A DNA stretch of 51,389 nt from Candidatus Aphodovivens avistercoris (GTDB lineage Bacteria > Actinomycetota > Coriobacteriia > Coriobacteriales > Eggerthellaceae), in the NCBI GenBank assembly GCA_018710945.1, contig DVIW01000016.1:1-51389 (forward strand). Direction: 5' to 3'. The notes under the pieces are model-generated. The model was not told the origin of the DNA. It did no database searches and worked only from the letters and a program-made list of their open reading frames with translations. Positions 14,825 to 22,581 of this stretch are shown piece after piece (positions within the stretch are counted from its first letter, which is position 1; each line of letters starts with the position of its first letter). Made by a program: the position numbers and the translations under genes.

Positions 14825-15879
14825 ATGAAAGCGCTCGTGCACGACGGGTACGGGAACATCGCCCTGCAAAACCGCCCGCTGCCCGCCATCGAGAAGCCCA
14901 CCGACGCGGTTGTGCGCGTGACGCGCTCGACCATCTGCACGAGCGACCTGCACATCATGCGCGGCGCCGTGCCACGCGCCGAGCCCGACACGGTGCTCGG
15001 CCACGAGTTCGTCGGCGTGGTGGAGCAGGTGGGCGCGGGCGTGACGCGCTTTAGCCCCGGCGACCGCGTGGCGGTGAACTGCGAGACGTTCTGCGGCTCG
15101 TGCTTCTTCTGCCGGCGCGGCTGGGTGAACAACTGCGTGGAAGGCGGCTGGGAGCTCGGCTGCCGCATCGACGGCTGCCAGGCCGAGCACGTGCGCGTCC
15201 CCTTCGCCGACAACGCCTTCACCCTCATCCCTGACACGGTGTCCGACGAGGATGCGCTGTTCCTCGGCGACATCCTGGCGACGGGCTGGTGGGGGGGGCG
15301 CGCCTCGCCGAGATCGAGGAGGGCTCCACCGTCGCCGTTATCGGCGCGGGCCCCGTGGGCCTTGCCACCATGATGTGCGCGCGGCTTGCGAACCCCGGCC
15401 GCATCATCGCCATCGAGCCCGACGCCTGCCGCGCCAACCGGGCCGCTGAGCTCGGGCTGGCCGACCGCATCATCGACAACAGCGCGCCGCTCGACATGAT
15501 CGAGGCGGCCGTGCGCGCCCTCACGCGCCACGGCGGCGCCGACGCCGTCATCGAGGCGGCGGGCGCCGACTCCACCTTCGAAATGGCATGGCGCATCGCG
15601 CGGCCGAACGCCGTCGTGGTGGTTTCAGCCATGTACGAGCAGGACCAGGTGCTGCCGCTGCCGCAGATGTACGGAAAGAACCTCGTGTTCAAGACGGGCG
15701 GCGTGGACGCGAGCGGCCTCGACGAGGTGATGCGCCTCATCGAGCAGGGAAAGCTCGACACGAGCTGCCTCATCTCGAAGCGCTACCCGCTCAACGACAT
15801 CCTGGAAGCGTACCGCGCCTTCGAGGCGCGCGAGGACGGCTGCCTCAAGGTGGTCGTCACGCCGTGGGAGGAACGGTAG
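14825..15879 (+). pseudogene. Zinc-dependent alcohol dehydrogenase, frameshifted at a G8 run
   Basis: The first frame (14825 to about 15290) gives an MDR N-terminus: zinc-site TICTSDLHIMRG, GHEFVGVVEQVGAGVTRFSPG, and the structural zinc lobe CETFCGSCFFCRRGWVNNC. The second frame (from about 15291 to 15879) continues with the Rossmann motif VAVIGAGPVGLATMMCARLA and a normal C-terminus ending at TAG 15877-15879. The join falls in a run of eight Gs (15291-15298). Adding one G or removing two restores a single reading frame of about 350 aa; removing two gives the more family-like TGWWGARLAEI. The start is the ATG at 14825, with AAGGAG at 14814-14819. It may be a sequencing error, a true mutation or a phase-variable tract. 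Confidence 0.85.
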
Positions 15880-15922
15880 GCGCCGTCCCGCACGACGGTC
15901 GCGCGAGCTCGCGTACGGCGCC
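15879..15922. terminator. Hairpin between convergent genes
   Basis: GGCGCCGT (15879-15886) pairs with ACGGCGCC (15915-15922), enclosing a second palindrome CGCGAGCTCGCG (15902-15913). It sits between the alcohol dehydrogenase and kdpE stops. No U-tract is present, so termination is inferred. Confidence 0.4.
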
Positions 15923-15932
15923 TCGCCTTCGC

Positions 15933-16631
15933 CTACTCCCCGATGAAGCGGTAGCCCACGCCCACCTCGGTGGCGATGAAGCGCGGGGCAGCGGGTTTGT
16001 CGCCGAGCTTGCGGCGCAGCGACGCCATGATCACGCGCAGCGTCTTGTACTCGTCGGCGGCGGGGTAGCCCCACACCGCTTTCTGAATGAAGCGGTGGGT
16101 GAGCGCCTTGCCCGGGTTCTCCACCATGACGAGCAGCAGGCTGTACTCGTAGGGCGTGAGGTGGATCGGCGCGCCGTCGAGCGTGACGGTGCGCGTTTCG
16201 CCGTCGATGACGAGCCCGCCGACCACGTGCACGCGTGCGGTGTCGGCTGCGGGCGCGTCGTTCTCGCGGGCGCGATGCCGCAGCGCCACGCGGATGCGCG
16301 CGAACAGCTCCGCCATGCTGAAGGGCTTCACCACGTAGTCGTCGGCACCTGCGTCGAGCGCGCGCACCTTCTGCTCGTCCTGGTTGCGTGCCGTCACCAC
16401 GATGACGGGCGTGGGGCCGGCGGCGCGGATGCGCGCGAGCACCTCCATGCCGTCGCGGTCGGGAAGCCCCAGGTCGAGCAGGACGAGCGCGGGCGCATTC
16501 GCCTCGAAGAGCGACAGCGCCACCGCACCCGATGACGCCTCGCTCACGCGGTACCCCTCGGTGCGCAGCGATATGCGCAGGAGCTGGCGGATGTTGTCGT
16601 CGTCCTCCACGACGAGGATCTCATCGCTCAT
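15933..16631 (-). CDS. kdpE: KdpE-type response regulator
   Basis: This 232-aa OmpR/PhoB-family protein has an N-terminal receiver with acidic ILVVEDDD, phospho-acceptor D53 (LVLLDLGLPDRDG), T80 (VIVVTARN) and K102 (YVVKPF). Its C-terminal winged helix is LTPYEYSLLLVMVENPGKAL then YKTLRVIMASLRRKLGDKPA. The wording is closest to KdpE. The start is the ATG at 16629-16631, with AAAGGAG upstream, overlapping the end of the sensor kinase by 11 bp. It is the last gene of a potassium-transport operon. A matching direct-repeat box lies at the operon promoter (20804-20821), so autoregulation is likely. Confidence 0.88.
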   Translation of the reverse strand: MSDEILVVEDDDNIRQLLRISLRTEGYRVSEASSGAVALSLFEANAPALVLLDLGLPDRDGMEVLARIRAAGPTPVIVVTARNQDEQKVRALDAGADDYVVKPFSMAELFARIRVALRHRARENDAPAADTARVHVVGGLVIDGETRTVTLDGAPIHLTPYEYSLLLVMVENPGKALTHRFIQKAVWGYPAADEYKTLRVIMASLRRKLGDKPAAPRFIATEVGVGYRFIGE

Positions 16632-18435
16632 GGGCCGGCTCCTTTGCATCGCGGGCATCGCTGGATGTTGCTGCCGTTGCGGATGGGGGCACGGGCACTT
16701 CCGCCGCACTGCTTGTGTCCGGCGCATCTGCCGCACTGCTTGTGCTGGGCGCATCTGCCGCGCTCGTGCCTGTGTTCGCGGTCTCGCTCGCATCCGCGGT
16801 TGCGCTCGCGCCCACATTCGCGCCCGCGAGCGCGACGTCAGCCGCATTAGCCGCGCCCCCATTACCCTTGCCGTCGCTTTCGTCGTCGTGCTCCATCGGC
16901 AGCGAGAACTCGAACGTAGCGCCGCCGCGGTCGTTGTTATACGCTACGATCATGCCGCCGTGCGCCTCCACGATGGCCTTGCAGATGCTCAGCCCCAGCC
17001 CGATGCCGCTCTTGCGGCCTGGTTCGGCGTCCTCCGACACGAAGCGGCCGAAGATCTTGCCGAGCATGGCGGGCTCGATCCCGCCGCCGTCGTCGGCCAC
17101 GCGGAACAGCATGCGGTCGCCGTCGCGCATGGTGGACACCCAGATGCGCGCCATCGGCGCGGCGTGCTTGATGGCGTTGTCGATGAGGTTGACGAGCACC
17201 TGGCGGATGAGTTTGCCGTCCATCGGCACGAGCTCGACGTCCTCCGGCGGCGTCACGATGATCTCGTGTTCGCCGCGGTAGGGCATCTCGTGCATCACTG
17301 CGTCGCCGATCACGTCGTCTACCACCTCGGGTTGGAAGTCGAGCGGCACATCGTCGTCCTGTACGCGCGTCATGCTGAGCAGGTTGTCGATCATCTCGGC
17401 GAGCCAGCGCGCGTCCTTCGAAATCGAGCCGAGCAGGGCGGTGCGCTCGTCGGGGTCGATTTGGTCGAGGTTCTGCTCGAGGAACTCGGCGTTGCCCTGG
17501 ATGCCGGCGAGCGGCGTGCGCAGATCGTGGGACACGCTGCGCAGAAGCGTGGTCTTGAAGCGCTCGCGTTCGATCTTGAGCTCGTCGGCGCGCGCGTGCT
17601 CCTCAAGCTCGTTGCGCTCGACGGCGATGGCAGTCTGCTTGAGCACCGACTCGAGGAACGATTTGCTCGAAAGGTCGAGTCCGCCGTGCGTGCAGTCGAT
17701 CGCCACCGTGCCATGCACCTTCGTCTTCGCCGACAGCGGAATGAACCGCATGCGGCAGCCGATGTAGCCCGACACGCCCGAACCCGTCTGGTAGCCCTGC
17801 TCGTAGCACTCAACGGCGGCGCGCGCGTCGTCGGCGCTGCTGCGCGCTGCCAGCGCATCAGCATCGGGCGTGCCGAGGGTGATCTCCACGGTGCGTCCCA
17901 TCATGCTCGACAGCATGTCGGCTGAGAACGCACAGGCACCATCTGCCGACGTGCTGTCGATGAGCCCCGTGCTGATCTTATTGAGGCGGCGGAGCACCTG
18001 GGCGTTGCGTTCGGAGATGGCGACCTGCTGCTTCATGCGGTTCGTAAGCGCACCCGTGATGAACGCCACGATGGCGAAGATGACGAGCGTCACCGCGTCG
18101 GTGCGGTTGAAGATGGCGAGCGAGAGGTGCGGCGCCACGAAGAACAAGTCGTACACGAGCAGGTACATGACGCCGAGCCCGATGCCCCAAAGCCCCGATT
18201 CCGTCTCGATGGCGGCGATGAGGATGCCGAGGATGAACACGAGGAAGCTCGCCTCGAGCTCGAGTCCGATGAGCGAGAACCCGAACGTGGCAGCGATTCC
18301 CGCCACGAACAGCAGCGCCACCACGCCGAGGTTGCGTGCGGTGTTCCGCTCGCGTGCGTCGTGCGCGCGAGCTGCGTCGTTCGTGGCTGTCTCGCCGCTT
18401 CCCGGCGCGAGCGCCTCCCTAATGCTGCGCAGCAT
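16621..18435 (-). CDS. kdpD: KdpD-like sensor histidine kinase without the N-terminal KdpD domain
   Basis: This 604-aa membrane kinase has four TM segments (DUF4118-like) at about residues 36-135 and a GAF-like region at 155-275. The HisKA box is VSHDLRTPLAG with H303. The ATPase has N-box NLIDNAIKHA, G1 DDGGGI and G2 GIGLGLS. It lacks the roughly 350-residue N-terminal KdpD/USP domain of E. coli KdpD, so it is a short form. The C-terminus is a low-complexity tail of about 85 residues with SSAADAPST-type nine-residue repeats (coded near 16710-16763). Its start overlaps the end of trkH by 17 bp and it has GAGGAGG upstream. It senses potassium or osmotic state by analogy. Confidence 0.85.
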   Translation of the reverse strand: MLRSIREALAPGSGETATNDAARAHDARERNTARNLGVVALLFVAGIAATFGFSLIGLELEASFLVFILGILIAAIETESGLWGIGLGVMYLLVYDLFFVAPHLSLAIFNRTDAVTLVIFAIVAFITGALTNRMKQQVAISERNAQVLRRLNKISTGLIDSTSADGACAFSADMLSSMMGRTVEITLGTPDADALAARSSADDARAAVECYEQGYQTGSGVSGYIGCRMRFIPLSAKTKVHGTVAIDCTHGGLDLSSKSFLESVLKQTAIAVERNELEEHARADELKIERERFKTTLLRSVSHDLRTPLAGIQGNAEFLEQNLDQIDPDERTALLGSISKDARWLAEMIDNLLSMTRVQDDDVPLDFQPEVVDDVIGDAVMHEMPYRGEHEIIVTPPEDVELVPMDGKLIRQVLVNLIDNAIKHAAPMARIWVSTMRDGDRMLFRVADDGGGIEPAMLGKIFGRFVSEDAEPGRKSGIGLGLSICKAIVEAHGGMIVAYNNDRGGATFEFSLPMEHDDESDGKGNGGAANAADVALAGANVGASATADASETANTGTSAADAPSTSSAADAPDTSSAAEVPVPPSATAATSSDARDAKEPAHER

Positions 18436-19909
18436 GGCGAACCTCCTCCTCGATGCTCTGGAGCATCCATCTTAGGCCGAATATGAGCGGAAATATCTCG
18501 AGGCGACCGAACAACATGGCGACCGACCCCGCAATGAGCACCACGGGCGAGGAGCCGGCGCTGAGGAATCCCACGCTTATCCCTGTGTTGCCCAGGCACG
18601 ACGCGGCTTCGAACACGGCGTCGCCCACCGAGGCGCCGAACAGCGTGAACAGGAAGCCGCAGATGACGAGCAGCCCCACGTATACGCCCACGAATGTCTG
18701 TATCGAGGCGATCTCGTCTTTCGAGCAGGGGATGAGCTTCCCGAAGCGGTTGATCTTGGTGCTGTACACGCGCCGACGATGCCCGAAGCGCTCGCGCAGC
18801 GACCAGATGAGCCCGCGCGAGTACACCACGAGGCGGTACACCTTGATGCCGCCCGAGGTGGAGCCCGCCTCGCCGCCGACGATCATGAGGAACACGAGCA
18901 GGTAGAGAATGCCCGGCACGAGCAAGCCGAAGCTCGGGATGGTCTGCAGGCCGGTGGACGTCATGACCGACACCGTCTGGAAGAGCCCGATGCGCGCCGC
19001 CTCGGCCGCGGAGTCAGCCTGGCCGCTTGCGAACACGAGCGCGGCGAACACGGCAGTGCCCGCGATGATGATGCCGATGAACGGGATCGTCTCGGCGTGG
19101 CGGACGAACGCGCGGAACTTACCCTGCAGCAACATGAAGTTGAGTAGGAAATTCGTGGCGCCCGCCAGCATGAGGATGATGGTGATGAGCTCGATGGGGA
19201 AGCTGTTGTACGACGCCATGCTGTCGGGTCGTACGGCGAACCCGCCGGTCGACACGGCGGAGATGGAGATGTTTATGGCGTCGAAGACGGGCATGCCGGC
19301 GATCACGTACGCCGCGGCGCCGAGCGCGATGATGCCGGTGTAGAGCGCGAGCACCATGCGCGCCGAGCTTGCGGTGCTCGACAGCAGGCGTTCGGTGTGG
19401 CCTTCGGCGCTGTACAGCTTGAGGCCGTGCGCATCGCTCACGATGCAGGTGAGCACGAGGATGAGGCCGACGCCGCCCACGTAGTGCATCATGCCGCGGT
19501 GCATGAGCATGACGTGCGGGCAAGCCGCTACGTCCACCACGGAAAGCCCCGTGGTGGTGAGGCCGCTTGTCGATTCGAAGATGGCCTGGGGAACGGTGAG
19601 CAGCCCCGCCGCCACGAGCGGCAGCGCGTAGGCGGCGACGGCGAGGATCCAGATGAGCACGGTGACGCCCGCTGCCTCGGCGCGCGAGAGCGCCATGGCG
19701 GCGGCATCGCGCGCGCCGAAAAAATAGACGAGGTAGCCGACGAGCATGGTGAGCACGCCGGGGAAGATGATGCAGGGTGCGTAGCGCACCTCGTCGGGGT
19801 AGGCGACGAGCGCGAGCAGCGGCACGAGCAGCATCGCGCCGATGAACACGAGCGCTAACCCCGCGTATCCTGCGACGGCATGTCCGCTGTTGCGGTGGAG
19901 GCTAGCCAT
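18419..19909 (-). CDS. trkH: TrkH-family potassium uptake channel
   Basis: This 496-aa multi-TM protein has four P-loop repeats. The filter-like segments are TSGLTTTGLS, ISAVSTGGFA, SVMTSTGLQT and AASCLGNTGIS. This is the TrkH/KtrB fold that conducts K+ with regulation by cytoplasmic TrkA-type subunits. The start is the ATG at 19907-19909, which overlaps the trkA stop (ATGGCTAG), so translation is coupled; a longer upstream frame overlaps trkA further and has no site. The two TrkA-like genes upstream supply the nucleotide-sensing subunits. Confidence 0.9.
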   Translation of the reverse strand: MASLHRNSGHAVAGYAGLALVFIGAMLLVPLLALVAYPDEVRYAPCIIFPGVLTMLVGYLVYFFGARDAAAMALSRAEAAGVTVLIWILAVAAYALPLVAAGLLTVPQAIFESTSGLTTTGLSVVDVAACPHVMLMHRGMMHYVGGVGLILVLTCIVSDAHGLKLYSAEGHTERLLSSTASSARMVLALYTGIIALGAAAYVIAGMPVFDAINISISAVSTGGFAVRPDSMASYNSFPIELITIILMLAGATNFLLNFMLLQGKFRAFVRHAETIPFIGIIIAGTAVFAALVFASGQADSAAEAARIGLFQTVSVMTSTGLQTIPSFGLLVPGILYLLVFLMIVGGEAGSTSGGIKVYRLVVYSRGLIWSLRERFGHRRRVYSTKINRFGKLIPCSKDEIASIQTFVGVYVGLLVICGFLFTLFGASVGDAVFEAASCLGNTGISVGFLSAGSSPVVLIAGSVAMLFGRLEIFPLIFGLRWMLQSIEEEVRHAAQH

Positions 19910-20327
19910 GGCGCTTGTCGTCCATTGCGGCGATGGAGGTCTCCTCGATGAGCTTCGCCACAAGGTACGTGGCGCTGATGACCGAGGAGATGCCGAGCTT
20001 CTTGAACAGGGAGATGTTGCGCGGGTCGTACACCGTGCACACCTGGCGCTCGATGCCGAAGTAATGCTGCGCCATTTGGCAGATCACGAGGTTGTCGGCG
20101 TCGCTGTTGGTGAGTGCGATGACGATGTCGAAACCCTCGACGTCGGCGTCGTCGAGCACGTAGCGTTTCGTGGCGTCGCCGCAGATCACGGGCACGTTAT
20201 GGCGCGATGAGAGCCGCTCGCACCAGGCGCGGTCGCTGTTGACGACCACCACGTCGTTGCCGTTTTCGAGCAGCGATTCGACGAGGTAGTCGGTGCGGGA
20301 GCGGCCGCCGGCGATGAGGATGTGCAT
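19902..20327 (-). CDS. trkA: TrkA-N domain potassium-channel subunit (atypical loop)
   Basis: This 141-aa protein is a single RCK/TrkA-N Rossmann domain: MHILIAGGRSRTDYLVESLL, then VVVVNSDRAWCERLSSR, VICGDATKRYVLDDADVEGF and DIVIALTNSDADNLVICQMA. The usual GxGxxG dinucleotide loop is replaced by AGGRSRT. TrkA-C is missing. It is preceded by GGAGG and lies 15 bp after the other TrkA-N gene. It probably pairs with the second copy and with TrkH. Confidence 0.85.
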   Translation of the reverse strand: MHILIAGGRSRTDYLVESLLENGNDVVVVNSDRAWCERLSSRHNVPVICGDATKRYVLDDADVEGFDIVIALTNSDADNLVICQMAQHYFGIERQVCTVYDPRNISLFKKLGISSVISATYLVAKLIEETSIAAMDDKRHG

Positions 20328-20342
20328 GATGACCTCCTTGCG

Positions 20343-20762
20343 TTAGACGATGCGCGCCATGCGGCAGAACGCGTCGAGGCAGAGGCGGTGCGGGCAGATG
20401 GGTTCGACGGTGCTTTCTTCGAGCATGCCGATGAGGTCCTCGTCTTCGATGCGGGCGAACACGTGCTCGACGCCGTACACCTCGCTTGCGACGCGCCCGA
20501 GGAAATAGTTCACCGTGTCGCGTTCGGTGCATGCGACGAGCACGTCGGTCTGCTCGATGTCGCAGTCTTTGAGCACCGCCACGTCGGCGCCGTCAGCGAG
20601 GACGGTTTCGCCGCCGAATCCGGCCGACAGCCCGTTGAATGCGGAAGGGTCCTTGTCGACCGCGATGACCGCGTAGCCGGCATCGGACAGTCGGTTCGCC
20701 ACCGCAAGCCCGAACTCCCCGCACCCGACAACGAGCGCCCGCCTAACCCTCACCAAAGCCAT
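20343..20762 (-). CDS. trkA: TrkA-N domain potassium-channel subunit (canonical loop)
   Basis: This 139-aa single TrkA-N domain has a standard nucleotide loop (ALVVGCGEFGLAVANRLSDA), then VIAVDKDPSAF, VLADGADVAVLKDCDIEQTD and VLVACTERDTVNYFLGRVAS. Like its neighbour it lacks TrkA-C. The start is the ATG at 20760-20762, with GGAGGAGG upstream. It is the first gene of the trkA-trkA-trkH-kdpD-kdpE operon. Two separate N-domains with one canonical and one degenerate loop suggest a heteromeric gating ring. Confidence 0.86.
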   Translation of the reverse strand: MALVRVRRALVVGCGEFGLAVANRLSDAGYAVIAVDKDPSAFNGLSAGFGGETVLADGADVAVLKDCDIEQTDVLVACTERDTVNYFLGRVASEVYGVEHVFARIEDEDLIGMLEESTVEPICPHRLCLDAFCRMARIV

Positions 20763-20785
20763 AATCGCCTCCTCCGTTGCGCCGC

Positions 20786-20791
20786 AGTATA
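20786..20791 (-). promoter_or_regulatory. Predicted -10 of the trk-kdp operon
   Basis: The minus strand reads TATACT, about 24 nt upstream of the first start codon. The expected -35 zone has no good consensus and is occupied by the direct-repeat box at 20804-20821, as at activator-dependent promoters. Confidence 0.5.
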
Positions 20792-20803
20792 GGAGGAACC
20801 ATG

Positions 20804-20821
20804 TAAAGATGGTCTAAAGAT
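20804..20821. promoter_or_regulatory. Candidate KdpE box (11-bp-period direct repeat)
   Basis: TAAAGAT occurs at 20804-20810 and again at 20815-20821, separated by 4 bases (11-bp period). This is the usual tandem arrangement for OmpR/PhoB-family dimers. On the minus strand it reads ATCTTTA-N4-ATCTTTA and ends about 12 bp before the -10. Confidence 0.55.
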
Positions 20822-20826
20822 CGGGA

Positions 20827-20842
20827 GGCGCGCCGGCGCGCC
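20827..20842. repeat. 16-bp perfect palindrome
   Basis: GGCGCGCC occurs twice in tandem, forming one 16-bp self-complementary block just upstream of the trk promoter. It may be an insulator or chance in GC-rich DNA. Confidence 0.6.
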
Positions 20843-20968
20843 GCCCTGTCCCTCCAAGCGCCTGCGCTCCCCGCCGGGCAAGCCCCGCATCCGCCACGCG
20901 CCCACCCCTCCCATGCGGTATGATCGTGCCAGGCGAACCATGAAGCGACGGGCGGAAAGGGGGCGGAA

Positions 20969-21688
20969 GTGGAAGCAGCCGACAACCTGACGGACCTCGA
21001 CCAGGCGCGCGAGGAAGCCCGCCGGTGCGGGGTCGACCTCATGCCGACCGATGGGGGGCTCTCCCTCGCGGCGGACGGCATGCGGCTCGTCCCCGACTTC
21101 CGCGCCCTGCTCCCCCGCCTGCGGCCCGACCGACTCGGGCGCGAGCTGCTCGTGAAAGCGGCAAAGGTAAAGGCGGGAGGCGGCGCGCCGCTTGCCGTCG
21201 ACGCCACAGCAGGGCTCGGCCAGGACGCGCTTCTGCTGGCGGCCTCAGGCTTCCGCGTGCTGCTGTTCGAGCGCAATCCCGTGATCGCTGCGCTGCTGCA
21301 GGACGCCCTGCGCCGCGCCGCCGCCGACGCCGACCTCGCGGACGTGGCAGCGCGCATGGCGTTCGCGGGCAGCGACAGCATCGCAGGCCTGCGGCTGCTT
21401 CCCGCACCACCCGACGTGGTGTACCTGGATCCCATGTTCCCCGCCCGCCAGAAAAGCGCCGCCGTGAAGAAGAAGTTCCAGCTGCTTCACCATCTCGAAC
21501 GTCCCTGCGACGACGCTGCGGAGCTTCTGCAGGCCGCGCTCGACGCGCATCCGCGCAAAGTGGTGGTGAAGCGCCCGCCGAAGGGGCCCTTCCTCGCCGA
21601 CGTGAAGCCCAGCTACTCGCTTGCCGGCAAGGCGGTGCGCTACGACGTGATCTCCCTGCCGCCGCGCCGCTCCGAAACCGTCCAGTGA
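20969..21688 (+). CDS. rsmJ: RsmJ-like 16S rRNA methyltransferase
   Basis: This 239-aa class I SAM methyltransferase has the SAM loop AVDATAGLGQDALLLAASGF, then VLLFERNPVIAALLQDALRR, and the catalytic-type VVYLDPMFPARQKSAAVKKK, which is diagnostic of RsmJ (guanine-1516 N2 methylation in the 30S subunit). The start is a GTG at 20969, with AAAGGGGG immediately before it. It stands alone between the trk operon and a DJ-1 gene, with a strong shared hairpin behind it. Confidence 0.82.
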   Translation: MEAADNLTDLDQAREEARRCGVDLMPTDGGLSLAADGMRLVPDFRALLPRLRPDRLGRELLVKAAKVKAGGGAPLAVDATAGLGQDALLLAASGFRVLLFERNPVIAALLQDALRRAAADADLADVAARMAFAGSDSIAGLRLLPAPPDVVYLDPMFPARQKSAAVKKKFQLLHHLERPCDDAAELLQAALDAHPRKVVVKRPPKGPFLADVKPSYSLAGKAVRYDVISLPPRRSETVQ

Positions 21689-21709
21689 ACGGCCCGCCCA
21701 AACGCAAAA

Positions 21710-21738
21710 GGGCCGCGACCCGAAGCGGGCCGCGGCCC
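21710..21738 (-). terminator. Terminator hairpin of the DJ-1/PfpI gene (shared with rsmJ)
   Basis: GGGCCGCG (21710-21717) pairs with CGCGGCCC (21731-21738), with an inner CCCG/CGGG stem and a 3-nt loop. On the minus strand the stem is followed by TTTTGCGTTT, a usable U-tract. On the plus strand it follows the rsmJ stop by about 20 nt. Confidence 0.65.
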
Positions 21739-21776
21739 CAAGCCGTCTCATGCGGGCCGCAGCCCATGGTGCGGCT

Positions 21777-22355
21777 TTAGATCTCCCAGTTGGCGCCCAT
21801 CAGCTTGGCGAATTCGCGGCAGATGGCGGTGTCGCCCGGCCACGCCGGCGAGGTGACCAGGTTGCGGTCCACCACGGCGGCGTCCATCTCGGCCTCCACG
21901 TAGGTGGCGCCCGCAGCGGTCACGTCCGGGCCCACGGCCGGGTAGGCGGTGGCGGTGTAGCCCTCAAGCACGCCGGCGGCGGCCAGCACCTGCGGGCCGT
22001 GGCAGATGGCAGCGACGGGCTTGTTCGCGGCGAAGAACTCGCGGGTGATCTCCAGCACGCGCGGGTTCAGGCGGATGTACTCGGGCGCGCGGCCGCCGGT
22101 GATGAACAGGCCCGCGTAGTCGGCCGTGTCCACGGCGTCGAAATCGGCGGTCAGCGCGAAGTTGTGGCCGCGCAGCTCGGTGTAGGTCTGGTCGCCCACG
22201 AAATCATGGACGGCGGTGCGCACCACTTCGCCAGCCTTCTTGTCGGGGCACACGGCGTCCACCTGGTAGCCGAGCATCGACAGCGCCTGGAAGGGCACCA
22301 TCGTCTCGTAGTCCTCGGTGTAGTCACCGCACAGCATCAGGACCTTCTTCGTCAT
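21777..22355 (-). CDS. DJ-1/PfpI-family protein
   Basis: This 192-aa protein is in the DJ-1/PfpI superfamily. It begins [20 protein letters not shown], has [17 protein letters not shown], and carries the nucleophile elbow [14 protein letters not shown] with C118-H119. Members include deglycase/chaperone-like stress proteins and peptidases. The exact activity is unknown. The start is the ATG at 22353-22355, with AGGAGGAA upstream. It is a single gene ended by the hairpin at 21710-21738. Confidence 0.88.
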   Translation of the reverse strand: MTKKVLMLCGDYTEDYETMVPFQALSMLGYQVDAVCPDKKAGEVVRTAVHDFVGDQTYTELRGHNFALTADFDAVDTADYAGLFITGGRAPEYIRLNPRVLEITREFFAANKPVAAICHGPQVLAAAGVLEGYTATAYPAVGPDVTAAGATYVEAEMDAAVVDRNLVTSPAWPGDTAICREFAKLMGANWEI

Positions 22356-22581
22356 AAGAATTCCTCCTCATCGCTTACCGCAACGATTCCATGCATTTGC
22401 ATGACAGCTAGATTCTAGCATTACGCGGCCCCGTTGGCGGCGCGCATTCCCCCTGCGCCCGACGGCGCGGCGGACGGCGGCGCGGACCGATTGCCTCAGC
22501 GCCCGCCGCCTGCACGGCGCATCCGCCGCTCAGGCCGCAACCCGCCTGCGAGGCGCAAGGCCCCGCGCTTCGCGCCAAGCG

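Noticed and set aside
20791..20806. AGGAGGAACC followed by ATG-TAA (start-stop) on the plus strand
   Set aside because: It is attractive as a minimal regulatory open frame, but it overlaps the minus-strand trk promoter and nothing on the plus strand follows for 160 bp.
20827..20842. The GGCGCGCC tandem palindrome as a terminator
   Set aside because: No U-tract and no transcript clearly ending there; a GC palindrome may be chance in this genome.
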